Source of the DNA: Chloracidobacterium sp. UBA7659
GTDB lineage: Bacteria > Acidobacteriota > Blastocatellia > Pyrinomonadales > Pyrinomonadaceae
DNA: 8,010 nt
Direction of reading: 5' to 3'
NCBI GenBank assembly: GCA_002483395.1
Contig: DLHV01000245.1
Coordinates: 1-8,010 of the forward strand
Shown here one piece after another: positions 6,435 through 8,010 of the stretch. The position numbers and the translations under genes are program-made. Under the pieces are notes generated by a model. It saw nothing but the letters and a program-made list of their open reading frames with translations. It did not search any database and was not told the DNA's origin. How positions within the stretch are numbered: position 1 is the stretch's first letter; each line of letters opens with the position of its first letter.

Positions 6435-7280
6435 CTATTTCTTTTCTTTTTCAACTTGTTTCACCAGCTTGGCCGAATGATTTCGGGCGATAAGCGGTAT
6501 CCGTTCATCATTTACCAAAGTCTGCAAAAATGGGATCATCTGGTTCGGATCGGATATCTCATTCCGCCGAATCATCGATTCCAAAGAATCCATAAGTTTT
6601 GGCGATTCCAACGGCTGATTCTCACGCGCAACCGAGATATCGAACATCCAAATGAACTGATTGCCGATCTTCCGGTACTCGTCCATCAATAGCTTCGCAT
6701 CTTTGTTTTGTGTCCAATTGAAGGTCGTGTTTCGCGTTTTGCCATCCCTGGTTAAACGAAAAGTTATTGTTCCCAAATGCGAAAAGTCCTTTTCATACTG
6801 GTAGTTCTGGCCAGACGCGAGGAAATCCAAGGCGGTTAACGCTCCATTTATTCGCTCAAGCGTTTTAGTTGAAATCTGGATCGGATCGGAAACGAGTTCA
6901 TCGTAGCCCTTTTTCATAAACGCTAGCTTGCCTTTGCCCGACTCGTCGTGCTCAATCAGAATTTTGGAAACGACGAATTCAGGCTGGGAAAATTCGTAGT
7001 GATAAGTGGGGACGAAAGATGGTTCCGAACGCGTACTCGAATCAAGTGAAGGCCTTTTATTGAGCCGGTCCTGCGATTCCACGTCGATCGATCCCTCGGG
7101 TCGCTCGTTCTTTTTCGAAGGCGCGGGTATGCTCGACTTCTCAGCTGTTGCCTGGGTTGAAACCGGTGTCTTTTTCGGGGCCGGCTTTCGCTTTCGCGTC
7201 TGGGCAAAAGCGGGCAGCGTGGCAGAAATTACAAGCAGAATCAATATGGTCTTTATCACAATAATCGTGTTCCTTTCCAT
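6435..7280 (-). CDS. Uncharacterised secreted protein
   Basis: I do not recognise a named family. From the ATG at 7278-7280 the product is 281 residues with a Sec signal peptide (hydrophobic core at about 6-22, AFA-Q cleavage after Ala26). A strongly basic, low-complexity segment rich in Lys, Arg, Pro, Ser and Thr follows (27-90), then a compact C-terminal domain (about 91-281). This domain starts with beta-strand-like YHYEFSQPEFVVSKILIEHD, has SHLGTITFRL and TTFNWTQNKD, and ends in helices, including FDISVARENQPL and IPLIARNHSAKLVKQVEKEKK. No catalytic motif or cysteine is visible. A longer frame begins at an ATG at 7376, but it would put 32 residues before the signal peptide, so the shorter start is preferred. 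The gene follows smc by 103 bp in the same direction and converges on the CapA-family gene with 10 bp between stops. A periplasmic or envelope role is inferred from the signal peptide only. Confidence 0.75.
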   Translation of the reverse strand: MERNTIIVIKTILILLVISATLPAFAQTRKRKPAPKKTPVSTQATAEKSSIPAPSKKNERPEGSIDVESQDRLNKRPSLDSSTRSEPSFVPTYHYEFSQPEFVVSKILIEHDESGKGKLAFMKKGYDELVSDPIQISTKTLERINGALTALDFLASGQNYQYEKDFSHLGTITFRLTRDGKTRNTTFNWTQNKDAKLLMDEYRKIGNQFIWMFDISVARENQPLESPKLMDSLESMIRRNEISDPNQMIPFLQTLVNDERIPLIARNHSAKLVKQVEKEKK

Positions 7281-7383
7281 GAAGCAGGCATACGTAATCT
7301 GATTTAGGTTGATAACTAGCGCAAGGTTGGATGTAGGAAGAAGCGACAAAGTTTGCAGATCTCGCGTTAGCCGCAAATGAACT

Positions 7384-8010
7384 TTAGTCGAATTTTACTG
7401 ATACGATCTTCGACACGCCGGCTTCCTGCATCGTTACACCGTAGAGTGCCCGGGCGGCTTCCATCGTCCGTTTGTTGTGCGTGATGACTATAAACTGTGT
7501 CTTTTCAGCCATATCCGCGATCTTGGTTACAAAACGGCCGACATTCGCGTCATCCAGCGGGGCGTCGACTTCATCGAGAAGACAAAACGGTGAGGGCCTG
7601 TATTTGAAGATCGCGAGCACGAGCGCGATGGCCGCCATTGCCTTCTCACCGCCCGACAGCAGAAGGATGTTTTGCAGGCGTTTGCCCGGCGGCTGAGCAA
7701 CGACCTCGATACCAGCTTCGAGAATATCGTCCGATTCAAGCAGCGTCATTTCCCCTCGGCCGCCGCCGAATAGCTCCCGGAAAAACTCGATAAAATTGGC
7801 GTTTACTGCTTCGAAGGCCTGCTTGAATTTGGCCCGCGACCGTTCCTTTATCTCACGCAAGGCCTCTTCAGCGGATTCGATGCTGTCGACGATATCCTTT
7901 CGCTGAGCGGTTAGAAAATTTAGCCGATCTTCCGTTTCAGTCAGCTCCTCTAGGGCGAGCATATTGATCGCCCCGAAGCCGTCAAGCCGCTGCCGCTGAT
8001 CTTCGATTGT
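7384..8010 (-). CDS. smc: Chromosome partition protein Smc, C-terminal part
   Basis: The frame runs in from the right edge without a start, so only the last 208 residues are present (full Smc is usually near 1,150-1,200). The visible part begins at the end of the coiled coil with DGFGAINMLALEEL, equivalent to the conserved GPVNxxAxEE element of Smc, followed by FLTAQRKDI and the helix FKQAFEAVNANFIEFFRELFGGGRGEM. The ABC-type head then shows the signature motif LLSGGEKAMAAIAL (about residues 117-130), Walker B with the following D-loop, FCLLDEVDAPLDDANVGRF (about 142-160), and the switch His in VITHNKRTMEAA (His178). Smc forms an ATP-driven dimer that, with ScpA and ScpB, organises and separates bacterial chromosomes. 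All C-terminal ATPase motifs are intact. An internal ATG at 7960-7962 is not the start. No scpA/scpB genes are in the window. Confidence 0.96.
   Translation of the reverse strand, partial: TIEDQRQRLDGFGAINMLALEELTETEDRLNFLTAQRKDIVDSIESAEEALREIKERSRAKFKQAFEAVNANFIEFFRELFGGGRGEMTLLESDDILEAGIEVVAQPPGKRLQNILLLSGGEKAMAAIALVLAIFKYRPSPFCLLDEVDAPLDDANVGRFVTKIADMAEKTQFIVITHNKRTMEAARALYGVTMQEAGVSKIVSVKFD

Overview
The window looks like a piece of a bacterial chromosome of moderate GC content. The mix of genes hints at Acidobacteriota (Blastocatellia/Pyrinomonadaceae-like): a surface protein with a long Pro-Thr linker, a secreted TlpA-like protein with a long helical N-terminal part, ThiO, a CapA lipoprotein, mostly weak Shine-Dalgarno sequences, and an IS30-type relic. 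This placement is inference; nothing in the window is a decisive phylogenetic marker apart from the 3' part of smc, which could be used to test it.

Layout from left to right. (1) The 3' end of a plus-strand gene, running in from the left edge, encodes a Pro-Thr repeat linker and a beta-rich C-terminal domain. It ends at 554 and is followed by a strong hairpin (581-615) that can serve as a bidirectional terminator. (2) A minus-strand cluster, read from 4697 down to 645: thiO (glycine/amino-acid oxidase), a secreted TlpA-like thioredoxin protein, a class I SAM-dependent methyltransferase, and a glycerophosphodiester phosphodiesterase. The last three genes are joined by overlapping stop/start codons (4 bp and 1 bp) and must be cotranscribed. 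thiO lies 44 bp upstream of them with a hairpin in the gap, so its membership in the operon is likely but not certain. (3) A gap of about 580 bp (4698-5278) holds the frameshifted C-terminal remnant of an IS30-family transposase on the minus strand, ending about 20 bp from the thiO start. The rest of the gap, nearer the next gene, shows nothing I recognise. (4) A plus-strand CapA-family lipoprotein gene. (5) Convergent with it, 10 bp away, a minus-strand gene for an unrecognised secreted protein, preceded by the 3' end of smc, which runs off the right edge.

The genes do not form one evident pathway: thiamine/amino-acid oxidation, envelope redox chemistry, lipid headgroup turnover, an envelope polymer-type phosphatase fold and chromosome condensation are side by side. 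I found no tRNA, rRNA, CRISPR array, riboswitch or defence system, and no convincing new system. The most informative unusual point is the IS30 relic, whose outer end reaches the TTG start of thiO.
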